From the NCBI GenBank assembly GCA_014803985.1, contig JAAVAO010000009.1:1-36805 (forward strand): a DNA stretch of 36,805 nucleotides, read 5' to 3'. The position numbers and the translations under genes were made by a program. Below are positions 8,886-15,667 of the stretch, piece after piece (within the stretch, counting starts at the first letter, position 1; each line of letters opens with the position of its first letter). The DNA comes from Treponema sp. (lineage in GTDB: Bacteria; Spirochaetota; Spirochaetia; Treponematales; Treponemataceae). Below the pieces are notes generated by a model, which was not told where the DNA came from, did not search any database, and saw nothing but the letters and a program-made list of their open reading frames with translations.

Positions 8886-8918
8886 TATACCATATTTTGT
8901 TGCAATTTATTTGGTATA
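8886..8918. promoter_or_regulatory. Inverted repeat upstream of the RipA-like gene
   Basis: tatacca at 8886-8892 and tggtata at 8912-8918 form a perfect 7-bp inverted repeat with a 19-base spacer, 25 bases upstream of the RipA-like start. It could be an operator or a promoter with symmetrical sequence; nothing else supports a regulator. Confidence 0.3.
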
Positions 8919-8941
8919 ATTCTGTACAATTTTTTCTCCTA

Positions 8942-9232
8942 CTATTTTACTTCACATTCTTCTAGATAAGCCACAAGGCAAGTTCGAGTCTGCTTTCCGG
9001 CATGCGACAATGGACTCACGTCCAGCGTGTTGGGAACGTTCATCTCGTCAAGCAACGCCTTTATGTTTTGCAACCTCACCACCACGATGTTTTTATTATG
9101 TTCAATGCCTTCGCACGAATGAATTATATTGGCACACTCATTAACATGAATGCGCTTCCTCTCAATTACATAGGTATCGACAGCCACTTTGCAGCATATC
9201 TCGTCCTCTTTTTCGGTCCAAGTCTTGCCCAT
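8942..9232 (-). CDS. Small helical protein, possible DNA-binding module
   Basis: A 96-aa protein beginning MGKTWTEKEDEICCKVAVD. The WTEKEDEICC start and later VVVRLQNIKALLDEM followed by LDVSPLSHAGKQT resemble, from memory, a small helical SANT/Myb-like module found in uncharacterised and HNH- or restriction-associated proteins; this is an inference from pattern. AAGGAG eight bases upstream of the ATG supports the start. It lies 56 bases after the 134-aa QNPV-domain gene, in the same direction. It is soluble, with no signal peptide or membrane segment. Confidence 0.6.
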   Translation of the reverse strand: MGKTWTEKEDEICCKVAVDTYVIERKRIHVNECANIIHSCEGIEHNKNIVVVRLQNIKALLDEMNVPNTLDVSPLSHAGKQTRTCLVAYLEECEVK

Positions 9233-9288
9233 ATACTACACTCCTTTCACGCTTTACGTTTGCACGGCGATTTTCTTTTCATACTTTG

Positions 9289-9690
9289 TCATTTATCAAA
9301 ATGTATGTAATGCACTGGATTTTGACCCCATTTGCAATGCGAAACAGGCAGCATTTTGTCCTTGTATTTTTCCCGAACGGAATTCAGGACAGTATCAGTT
9401 CTCATATCAAACACCTTGCGCACCCCTTTAAATGGCGGAAATGCTGTACCATTGTCCTTCTCTTCATGCCATCCCGTAATCTGGTAAACTTCTCGGACAA
9501 CATCGTCAATGACAGCAAAAACATATTCTGCCTCTAACGCCCTGGAAACTGAAACTCTCCACCATTTTCTCGCCGCTTCATACAAATTTCCTCGGGTTCT
9601 CACAACATCGTCATGCGTCCTAAACATGACAACTTTTTCTTCAATTTTCTGAATCTGCTCTATACCGTCTTTGAAATCGACCGTTTCCAT
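9289..9690 (-). CDS. Small QNPV-motif domain protein (paralogue of 11055-11495)
   Basis: Starts at METVDFKDG: the ATG at 9690 has AGGAG about eight bases upstream, whereas an in-frame ATG eight codons earlier has no such site, giving 134 aa. The protein has the order: aromatic segment YEAARKWWRVS, strand YVFAVIDDVVREVYQITGWH, Phe-rich loop, and C-terminal WGQNPVHYIHF. The same order appears in the gene at 11055-11495, so the two are diverged paralogues. The module resembles a PUA/EVE-like fold seen beside nucleases, but that is inference and no function is established. It follows the ankyrin gene and precedes the 96-aa gene. Confidence 0.65.
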   Translation of the reverse strand: METVDFKDGIEQIQKIEEKVVMFRTHDDVVRTRGNLYEAARKWWRVSVSRALEAEYVFAVIDDVVREVYQITGWHEEKDNGTAFPPFKGVRKVFDMRTDTVLNSVREKYKDKMLPVSHCKWGQNPVHYIHFDK

Positions 9691-9780
9691 TTTATTTTCT
9701 CCTGTTATTGTCATTTAGCAGCAATGCTTCGACAATCAAAATTATGTATTTACATTGTTTTTATAGTTTTCTACTTTGCA

Positions 9781-11040
9781 CTATTTACACAGGTAATAAA
9801 TTGTCGTAAAGTACATATCCTCGCTTTTGTCATAACTATTTATCACAACATAATCTGTATTAGTGGGATAACCGCTTTCGTGCGTAATCAACGTGACGCT
9901 CACATCGCACCTGCGCTGTTTCATCAGAGCCTTCACAGAATTTGCTAAATTCGTATTCGGATAGCAGGTTTTAATGTCATCAAAGTCGATGACATAACCC
10001 ATGTCTTCAACCCATCTTGGAATAATCTCATCAAGAATTTCGGAATCATCGCCATCGTGGTATGCATAGGTATCATACAGCCAATAGTGAAGCTTGCATC
10101 CAAGCACGAGCGCATACCCATCCTGCTCCCTATACGAGTCAGAATATCCGTCAACTCCAAAGCCATAGAATTCTCGCCCATTCAAAGTAACTAAACTAGT
10201 ATACTGCCAGTCCTCCATAGGCGATTTTTCCGCATCAAAGCGACGAAAACTGTCGACATTGTTAAGCGTATTACTGTCGACTTTGTTCTTGTGTACAACA
10301 ACGCAAACTTTTTTCGTACGTCTGTTTGCGGCTTCAACAATTAGATCTGCTACGCATACTGCATTATTATCTACCGCAAACATCAATACTGTCCGACCGT
10401 CATTAGTTTTTGCGTTCAAGTCCGCTTTAGCTTCTATAAGAACCTTTGCAACGTCTGTCGCATTTTTATAAGCTGCAAACATCAGTGCTGTCCGACCGTC
10501 ATTAGTTTTTGCATTCAAATCCGCTTCAGCTTCTATAAGAACCTTTGCAACGCCTGTCGCATTTTCATAAGCTGCAAACATCAATGCAGTCCGACCGTCA
10601 TTAGTTTTTGCATTCAAGTCCGCTTTAGCTTCTATAAGAACCTTTGCAACGCCTGTCGCATTTTGACGAGCCGCAACCATCAGTGCTGTCCAACCGCACT
10701 CGTTTTTTGCGTCCACATCAGCCCCTGCCTCTATGAGAAACCTCGCAACGTCTGTCGCATCATTACCCGATGCAGCCATCAGTGCTGTCCAATCATAACC
10801 GTTTTTTGCATTCACATCCGCTTTCGCCGATATAAGGATCTTCACAATGTCCGCTGCATTTGTTATCGCTGCAAATATCAACGGTGTCTGCCCTTCACCA
10901 TCCTTTGCGTTCACATCCGCTCCATCCTCTATGAGAAGCCTCACCGTATTCGTATCCTTGTTCTGTACAGCCTCTATCAATGCTTTAAAGTCGGTATTGT
11001 TCTTTGCGTGCACGCCCTCCCCCCATCTTGCCCCCTTCAA
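9781..11040 (-). CDS. Ankyrin-repeat protein with unique C-terminal domain
   Basis: A 419-aa protein. About residues 13-235 are seven ankyrin repeats of 33 residues (pattern GRTALMFAAYxNATxVAKVL, ADLNAKTND), which usually bind other proteins. Residues ~240-419 form a separate domain without ankyrin features (YTSLVTLNGREFYGFGVDGY; VTLITHESGYPTNTDYVVIN) that may carry the activity; it was not recognised. The start is uncertain: the frame opens at TTG (11040) with only a weak AAGG; a GTG at 11013 lies behind a G-rich run. A neighbouring frame reads MARLIEGGKMGGG, which looks like part of one more ankyrin repeat, so a frameshift or 5' loss is possible. No signal peptide. It lies 14 bases after the 146-aa gene. 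Confidence 0.8.
   Translation of the reverse strand: MKGARWGEGVHAKNNTDFKALIEAVQNKDTNTVRLLIEDGADVNAKDGEGQTPLIFAAITNAADIVKILISAKADVNAKNGYDWTALMAASGNDATDVARFLIEAGADVDAKNECGWTALMVAARQNATGVAKVLIEAKADLNAKTNDGRTALMFAAYENATGVAKVLIEAEADLNAKTNDGRTALMFAAYKNATDVAKVLIEAKADLNAKTNDGRTVLMFAVDNNAVCVADLIVEAANRRTKKVCVVVHKNKVDSNTLNNVDSFRRFDAEKSPMEDWQYTSLVTLNGREFYGFGVDGYSDSYREQDGYALVLGCKLHYWLYDTYAYHDGDDSEILDEIIPRWVEDMGYVIDFDDIKTCYPNTNLANSVKALMKQRRCDVSVTLITHESGYPTNTDYVVINSYDKSEDMYFTTIYYLCK
10380..10680 (-). repeat. Homogenised 99-bp tandem repeats in the ankyrin gene
   Basis: Three nearly identical 99-bp units (for example gaccgtcattagtttttgc starting at 10395, 10494 and 10593) encode successive ankyrin repeats. 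The flanking repeats are much more diverged, so the inner array has been recently amplified or homogenised. Confidence 0.9.
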
Positions 11041-11054
11041 TCAGCCTTGCCATA

Positions 11055-11495
11055 TCAAAAATTAAAGCTGACAACTTTATTTTGGTTGTGCTTGCACTCC
11101 TCGGGTATCCGCTTTTCAAAATATCGATCCAATATCTTCTTGTCGGAAATTTCTTCGCCCTCAAAGGCGTATCTATCCAAATATTCAGGATGTGGCGGAT
11201 ACTGGTTTTTGCCAGATGAGAATCCAACCACTTCAGGATCGTTTTTCATGTTTTCAAACTTTTTAACGCGCTTCCATCCTGACGTATTCTTGTATATGCC
11301 CTTAATCTTGCACTTTGACGTGCCGCAGATATAGTCGGCTTTTTGTGCCTTAATAAGGTTGTCGCCTTTCAAAACCCAGTATTTTTGGGTGCATTCATAC
11401 GCCTTGTCTTTGCGGTTTTCAAATCCAGGCTTGCCAGTAAACGATCTTGTAATGCATACAAACATAATCTTTTTTTTACAATCGACTGATTCCAT
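11055..11495 (-). CDS. Small QNPV-like domain protein (paralogue of 9289-9690)
   Basis: A 146-aa soluble protein beginning MESVDCKKK. Its ordered blocks YECTQKYWVLKGD, ADYICGTSKCKIKGIYKNTS then GW, a Pro/Tyr segment (YPPHPEYLDRYAFEGEEI) and C-terminal HNQNKVVSFNF match the order of blocks in the gene at 9289-9690. The QNPV signature is altered to QNKV here. AGGAGG with good spacing precedes the ATG. Its leader and first seven codons also resemble those of the paralogue (ATGGAATCAGTCGATTG against ATGGAAACGGTCGATTT), suggesting duplication including the translation start. It sits between the zinc-ribbon gene and the ankyrin gene. Function unknown. Confidence 0.65.
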   Translation of the reverse strand: MESVDCKKKIMFVCITRSFTGKPGFENRKDKAYECTQKYWVLKGDNLIKAQKADYICGTSKCKIKGIYKNTSGWKRVKKFENMKNDPEVVGFSSGKNQYPPHPEYLDRYAFEGEEISDKKILDRYFEKRIPEECKHNQNKVVSFNF

Positions 11496-11525
11496 TTTAT
11501 TTCCTCCTACTGTGTATTATTCCGT

Positions 11526-11876
11526 TTATTTAAACATATTTTTGATGCCGTTCATCGCCCCTTTTACAAGCGAACTTTTGTACTCCTTTCTAAAGCCGCA
11601 TTTAGTGCAGACATAAACCGTCGTTTTATTGCCGAATGCCGCCCCACCAACTGCGCCGAGCGGTCCTAAAAGCAGTCCGCCGATAAGTGCTTTACCAAGC
11701 GTGTTTCCTGCTCCCGTATTCTCTTTTGCCATGCTCCAAATTTCTCCGCAATTTGGACATCGATTGGGAATACCGTCTTTTCCGGCGAGTTCTTTTTTTG
11801 CTGCGTAAACGTTATTCGCACTTTTAAGTTTTTGCACAGCACTCAAAATTTTTGACTTCTCCCCTCCCCCAAGCAC
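11526..11876 (-). CDS. Zinc-ribbon protein with glycine-zipper segment
   Basis: A 116-aa protein. Two CxxC knuckles, Cys40/Cys43 (RCPNCGEIW) and Cys90/Cys93 (VCTKCGF), should bind one zinc ion. Between them lies a Gly-rich hydrophobic stretch at about 58-82 (LGKALIGGLLLGPLGAVGGA) of the kind that inserts in or packs against membranes. The start is GTG at 11876 with GAAGG eight bases upstream; no in-frame ATG exists. It is the first gene of the accessory operon, behind a good promoter at 11966-11993. Function unknown; many bacterial proteins of this shape are unassigned. Confidence 0.65.
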   Translation of the reverse strand: MLGGGEKSKILSAVQKLKSANNVYAAKKELAGKDGIPNRCPNCGEIWSMAKENTGAGNTLGKALIGGLLLGPLGAVGGAAFGNKTTVYVCTKCGFRKEYKSSLVKGAMNGIKNMFK

Positions 11877-11958
11877 AATTTTTGCCTTCGGGGAGCGTCA
11901 TCACGTATGGTACTGTCCTCACTGCCAAAACTAGCAACACTGAAAGACTTGTTCTCAT
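11824..11958 (-). CDS. Possible leaderless leader ORF before the accessory operon
   Basis: A 44-codon ORF begins with ATG at 11958, almost exactly at the transcription start predicted from the promoter at 11966-11993. It starts MRTSLSVLLVLAV, hydrophobic like a signal peptide, and ends in a different frame inside the zinc-ribbon gene, overlapping its first 53 bases. It could be a coupling or regulatory leader, a broken gene start, or chance. There is no independent evidence that it is translated. Confidence 0.25.
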   Translation of the reverse strand: MRTSLSVLLVLAVRTVPYVMTLPEGKNCAWGRGEVKNFECCAKT

Positions 11959-11965
11959 ACAAAGT

Positions 11966-11993
11966 AGTATATCATACTGCCACCCCTCGTCAA
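11966..11993 (-). promoter_or_regulatory. Promoter of the accessory operon
   Basis: On the minus strand TTGACG (11988-11993), a 16-base spacer and TATACT (11966-11971) make a good housekeeping-type promoter pointing into the zinc-ribbon gene. The predicted start is near 11959. Confidence 0.6.
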
Positions 11994-12029
11994 GTCTGTG
12001 TTCGTTCTAAATGCGTTTTTGCAAACGGG

Positions 12030-12100
12030 GCGTTGCGGGGTGTCCCCGCTAGAAAGGATAGACCGCAACGCAGTGCGGGCGCAGGGGAAGACTTTCCCCT
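12030..12100. repeat. Compound GC-rich hairpin element
   Basis: Seen directly: gcgttgcgg (12030-12038) pairs with ccgcaacgc (12063-12071); alternatively gcgggg/ccccgc (12035-12040/12044-12049) forms an inner hairpin with a 3-base loop; and aggggaa/ttcccct (12083-12089/12094-12100) forms a third hairpin. It is far richer in GC than its surroundings and sits between the divergent accessory operon and rnb, so it is not in a normal terminator position. It may be another mobile or structural repeat. No second copy was seen in this window. Confidence 0.5.
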
Positions 12101-12200
12101 CCTAAAAATGGGTAAACACACCTTTTATTTTCGATGTAAAAATCTGTTTTCCCCGATTCTATTCCTCGTCTTTTCTCTTTTTGCGGCAATACACGCCACC

Positions 12201-12229
12201 TTGCCTAACAGCGCTCTTTTCTTTATAGT
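12201..12229 (+). promoter_or_regulatory. Promoter of the ribonuclease gene
   Basis: TTGCCT (12201-12206), a 17-base spacer and TATAGT (12224-12229). The expected transcription start, about seven bases after the -10, is the A of the ATG at 12236, and no ribosome-binding sequence precedes that ATG, so the mRNA is predicted to be leaderless. Confidence 0.6.
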
Positions 12230-12235
12230 AAAAAT

Positions 12236-14134
12236 ATGTTTGAAAAAGATTCTCAAGTCATTTATAAAAGGCAAATAGCAGTTGTCACAGGATTTGACGG
12301 CGACAAAATCATCGTGCAATTTCAAAGCACACCTGCAACACAATCGAGAAAAAAGGCGATTTTTTCAGAACAAAAGGTTCGAGAAAAAGACATTGTGTTG
12401 CTTTCAAAAACACCATGCACAAACCTTGAAACATCGCTTTCAAATGAGGGAAAAACCTTTTCAAATGGCATTTCCGAAGCCTACGAACTCTTACAAAGCG
12501 ATGAAGAGACCGCTTTTGCTGCCATTGACTTTGAAGAATTATGTCAGTTAGTGCAATCCTCCCCCTCCCCTGATGAATATTGGGCAATTTTTAGCGCGCT
12601 GGAAAAATCTGCAGAATTTGCCCTCAATGAAACTGCATTTAAAAACGGAAAAATCTCTTTTTCGCCCCGTACAGAATCTGAAATAGCCGAACTACATCAA
12701 AAAAAATACGAAAAAGAACACGCGGAGGAAAATCGCGCACTGTTCATTGAACGACTAAAAAAACGCCAGTTGCTTTCTGAAGACGCAAAATATATGAATG
12801 AAGTTGAAAATGTTGCGCTTTGCCAAATGGAAAAGTCAAAAGTGCTTGCGGATGCAGGAATTTCGCAAACACCGGAAAGCGCACACAAACTGCTGCTTGA
12901 AACTGGTATATGGGCAATAACAAAAAACCCTCATCCAACCCGCTACGGACTTAGCATGACGAGTGCGCAAAACTGTCTTGAAAGTCCTCCCGCAGAAGAA
13001 CGCGTTGAAGTCCCCGGAATTGCGTATGCAATAGACAACGAGTGGTCTCAAGACCCTGATGACGCAATACATTTTGACGGCACCTATGTATGGGTTCATA
13101 TAGCAGACCCGGCATCAAGCATTATGCCAGACAGTCCAATCGACAAAAACGCCAGAAACCGCGGAACAACGCTCTATCTTCCAGAGGGGGCAGTTCGCAT
13201 GCTCGCAGAAAAAAGTCTTGCCGACTATGCACTTGGACTAACAGAAAAAAGTCGCGCCCTTTCATTCCGACTTTTATTGAATGAAGACTCTTCTATTTCA
13301 GAATGTGAAGTTTTTAAAACAGTTGTAAACGTGAAGCGACTCACATACAAATCTGCCACTGAACAAAAAAATTCTCAAGAATTAAAACCGCTCTTTGAAA
13401 TTGCAGAAAAAAATTTCCAACGGAGAAAGCATTCGGGCGCAACAACTATTGAAATGCCTGAAATCCATATAAGCGTTGACAAGGAAACGAAAAAAGTGAG
13501 CATAACCCCTATCGAACGATTTGAAGCGGATTCAATGGTGTGCGAAATGATGCTTCTTGCAGGAGAGGGGGCTGCGCATTTTGCAATGAACAGAAAAATC
13601 CCCTTCCCCTACGTGAGCCAAGAATCTCCGCAAATTCCTGAAAAAATACCAGAGGGATTTGCAGGTCAATTCCAAATGTTAAAATGCATGCGAAAAAGAA
13701 GCGTTGGAATCACACCAGCAATGCATTCTGGACTCGGAATTGCAGTATACAGCCAAGTAACCAGCCCTCTCCGCCGCTACTCAGATTTAATCGCCCATGA
13801 ACAGTTGCGCGCCTACCTTGACGGACGAAAATTGATAGAAAAAGACACCATGCTTGAGCGCATAAGCCAGGGAGATGCGGCAAGCATAGCCGCAAGAAAA
13901 GCAAGCCGATTGAGCGAGACCCATTGGAAACTGATATATCTTCTCCAAAATCCCGAATGGACAGGAGAAGCCGTATGCATAGACACCAGGGGAAGCGACT
14001 CCCTTATGCTTATTCCGAGCCTTGCAATGCAAATAACACTACACGGAACAAAATATGAGTTAAATCAAACAGTAAAAGTCCGTCCTGAAAAAATCGACAT
14101 TCCTCTGCTTGAATGCGTTTTTAAAGCAGTCTAA
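12236..14134 (+). CDS. rnb: RNase II/R-family 3'-5' exoribonuclease
   Basis: Degrades RNA processively from the 3' end in the cytoplasm. The RNB catalytic domain starts near residue 260: AIDNEWSQDPDDAIHFDG carries the conserved aspartates that bind magnesium, followed by VWVHIADPAS and the RGTTLYLPEGAVRML block. The conserved TSPLRRYSDLIAHEQLRAYL segment lies near 507-526. The C-terminal ~80 residues fit a diverged S1-type RNA-binding domain; N-terminal cold-shock domains are short and diverged. At 632 aa it is nearer RNase II than the longer RNase R, so the subfamily is not certain. It appears leaderless. A hairpin at 14213-14242 ends the unit. Confidence 0.88.
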   Translation: MFEKDSQVIYKRQIAVVTGFDGDKIIVQFQSTPATQSRKKAIFSEQKVREKDIVLLSKTPCTNLETSLSNEGKTFSNGISEAYELLQSDEETAFAAIDFEELCQLVQSSPSPDEYWAIFSALEKSAEFALNETAFKNGKISFSPRTESEIAELHQKKYEKEHAEENRALFIERLKKRQLLSEDAKYMNEVENVALCQMEKSKVLADAGISQTPESAHKLLLETGIWAITKNPHPTRYGLSMTSAQNCLESPPAEERVEVPGIAYAIDNEWSQDPDDAIHFDGTYVWVHIADPASSIMPDSPIDKNARNRGTTLYLPEGAVRMLAEKSLADYALGLTEKSRALSFRLLLNEDSSISECEVFKTVVNVKRLTYKSATEQKNSQELKPLFEIAEKNFQRRKHSGATTIEMPEIHISVDKETKKVSITPIERFEADSMVCEMMLLAGEGAAHFAMNRKIPFPYVSQESPQIPEKIPEGFAGQFQMLKCMRKRSVGITPAMHSGLGIAVYSQVTSPLRRYSDLIAHEQLRAYLDGRKLIEKDTMLERISQGDAASIAARKASRLSETHWKLIYLLQNPEWTGEAVCIDTRGSDSLMLIPSLAMQITLHGTKYELNQTVKVRPEKIDIPLLECVFKAV

Positions 14135-14212
14135 AAGAGAGGGATGAGAGAAAAAAAATGGTGGCGAAAAGGAATACCCCCCCCCTCCCTCACTTTTTTT
14201 ACACAATATAAA

Positions 14213-14242
14213 AAAGGCTTACCCCTTGTGAGGTAAGCCTTT
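14213..14242. terminator. Bidirectional hairpin terminator (ribonuclease gene)
   Basis: aaaggcttacc (14213-14223) pairs perfectly with ggtaagccttt (14232-14242) around an 8-base loop, with A-rich sequence before it and T residues at the end. It lies between convergent genes and can serve both. Confidence 0.75.
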
Positions 14243-14282
14243 CGCAGTCAATGAGCGATTTTCGCTTTGCTAGGAAATTGCG

Positions 14283-14326
14283 TTTTCAACAACTCCCACA
14301 TCTGAAGATTCGCTCGTTGTTGAAAA
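14283..14326 (-). terminator. Hairpin terminator of the ABC ATPase gene
   Basis: ttttcaacaac (14283-14293) and gttgttgaaaa (14316-14326) form a perfect 11-bp stem with a 22-base loop, 15 bases past the msmX/ugpC stop; the minus-strand arm ends in four T. A similar tttcaacaactc string occurs near 29120. Confidence 0.6.
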
Positions 14327-14340
14327 TAAATGTCAAAAAA

Positions 14341-15462
14341 TTACCACTTAACTTCAATGTCATCGCAAATATTCTTTTCGCCCTCTTCCATAGAGAAGAA
14401 TTTAGCCTTCTCCATATTTGGAACAACATTTATTGTGTCGCCCAATCGGAATTCGCTGTTGTTGTGAATCTTTGCAATAACCGACTGACCTTTGTTAGAC
14501 ATAAGATAGAGATGCGATTCAGCGCCAAGAAGCTCTTTATTTGTAATCTTCATCTGCATATTGTCTTTTCCAACAGGCTTTTCAGAATAAATCAAGTCTT
14601 CAGGACGAATACCAAAAGAAACTTCCTTACCAACATATTCCTTCAAAAGCTTGCCCTGCATATCAGTTGGTGCAACTTCAAATGAACCTTCATCGCAAAC
14701 AATCTTTCCTGCACGTTCAAGAACTTTTACAGTCAAGAAGTTCATCGGAGGAGTTCCTATAAAGCCTGCAACAAATTTGTTGATTGGGTTGTTATACAAA
14801 TAAAGCGGCGCGCCAATCTGTTGAACAAATCCGTCCTTCATTACAACGATTTTTGTTCCAAGCGTCATAGCTTCTGTCTGGTCGTGCGTAACATAAATCA
14901 TAGTCTTCTGCTGTGTATTATGCAAATTTGCGATTTCAGAACGCATAGTAACACGAAGTTTTGCATCAAGGTTAGAGAGTGGCTCATCGAACAAGAATAC
15001 CTTTGGTTCTCGAACAATAGCGCGTCCTACAGCAACACGCTGCCTCTGACCACCCGAAAGTGCCTTCGGCTTTCGCTCAAGATACGGAGTCAAACCCAAT
15101 TGCTCTGCCGCCGCGCGAACTTTATGATCAATTTCAGCCTTGTCAACTTTTCTCAGTTTCAAACCGAATGCCATATTGTCATACACTGACATGTGCGGGT
15201 AAAGAGCGTAGTTTTGGAAAACCATCGCGATGTCTCGATCTTTTGGAGGAACTTCATTCATTTCCTTGCCATCAATGTAAAGCTTTCCGAGAGAAATATC
15301 CTCAAGACCTGCAATCATACGGAGAGTTGTTGACTTTCCGCAACCAGAAGGACCTACGAATACGCAGAATTCCTTGTCCTCAATAGTGATATTGGCATTT
15401 GTAACGGCTTGAACACCACCGTCATAAATTTTTCCAATACCCTTTAATTCTACTGTTGCCAT
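14341..15462 (-). CDS. ugpC: Sugar ABC transporter ATPase, MsmX/UgpC family
   Basis: Cytoplasmic ATPase that powers carbohydrate or glycerol-3-phosphate importers of the CUT1 class; such ATPases often serve several permeases. Walker A GPSGCGKST (about residues 38-46), Q-loop FQNYALYPHMSVYDNMAFGL, signature LSGGQRQRVAVGRA, Walker B FLFDEPLSNLDAKLR and the switch histidine in YVTHDQTEAMTLG are all present. The C-terminal third is the MalK-like regulatory OB region (GIRPEDL). At 373 aa the length is normal. GGGAGG precedes the ATG, with a TATAAT-like -10 on the minus strand at 15487-15492. No permease or binding-protein genes are adjacent, consistent with a shared ATPase. The choice among msmX, ugpC and malK names is not secure. 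Confidence 0.93.
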   Translation of the reverse strand: MATVELKGIGKIYDGGVQAVTNANITIEDKEFCVFVGPSGCGKSTTLRMIAGLEDISLGKLYIDGKEMNEVPPKDRDIAMVFQNYALYPHMSVYDNMAFGLKLRKVDKAEIDHKVRAAAEQLGLTPYLERKPKALSGGQRQRVAVGRAIVREPKVFLFDEPLSNLDAKLRVTMRSEIANLHNTQQKTMIYVTHDQTEAMTLGTKIVVMKDGFVQQIGAPLYLYNNPINKFVAGFIGTPPMNFLTVKVLERAGKIVCDEGSFEVAPTDMQGKLLKEYVGKEVSFGIRPEDLIYSEKPVGKDNMQMKITNKELLGAESHLYLMSNKGQSVIAKIHNNSEFRLGDTINVVPNMEKAKFFSMEEGEKNICDDIEVKW

Positions 15463-15667
15463 TTATTTGGCCTCCCTTGGGGTTATATTATACTATCTAT
15501 TCTAAATGCAAAGACCGCACAAGTCAAATGAATTCTTCACGCAATTTCAATTTTATTCATTTTGTCAACTTTCTGAAATTCAAAATCAAGGGTATTATAA
15601 AAATAAAACTTGAAAAAAAGTCTTGTTTGGCTTATCATATAATTATCTTTCTTTAAAGAGGTTTTAA

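Noticed and set aside
10380..10680. Regular ~99-bp direct repeats as a CRISPR array
   Set aside because: The repeats translate in frame to ankyrin units without unique spacers; period and content fit protein repeats.
7321..11900. Integron cassette array (attC-like sites between the small accessory genes)
   Set aside because: Small unidirectional genes suggested it, but paired GTTRRRY/RYYYAAC cores with imperfect inverted repeats were not found at the gene ends, and several genes overlap or lie 14-30 bases apart.
11907..12278. 123-codon plus-strand ORF before rnb
   Set aside because: It runs through the GC-rich hairpin element and the rnb promoter and overlaps the rnb start in another frame; no protein-like features.
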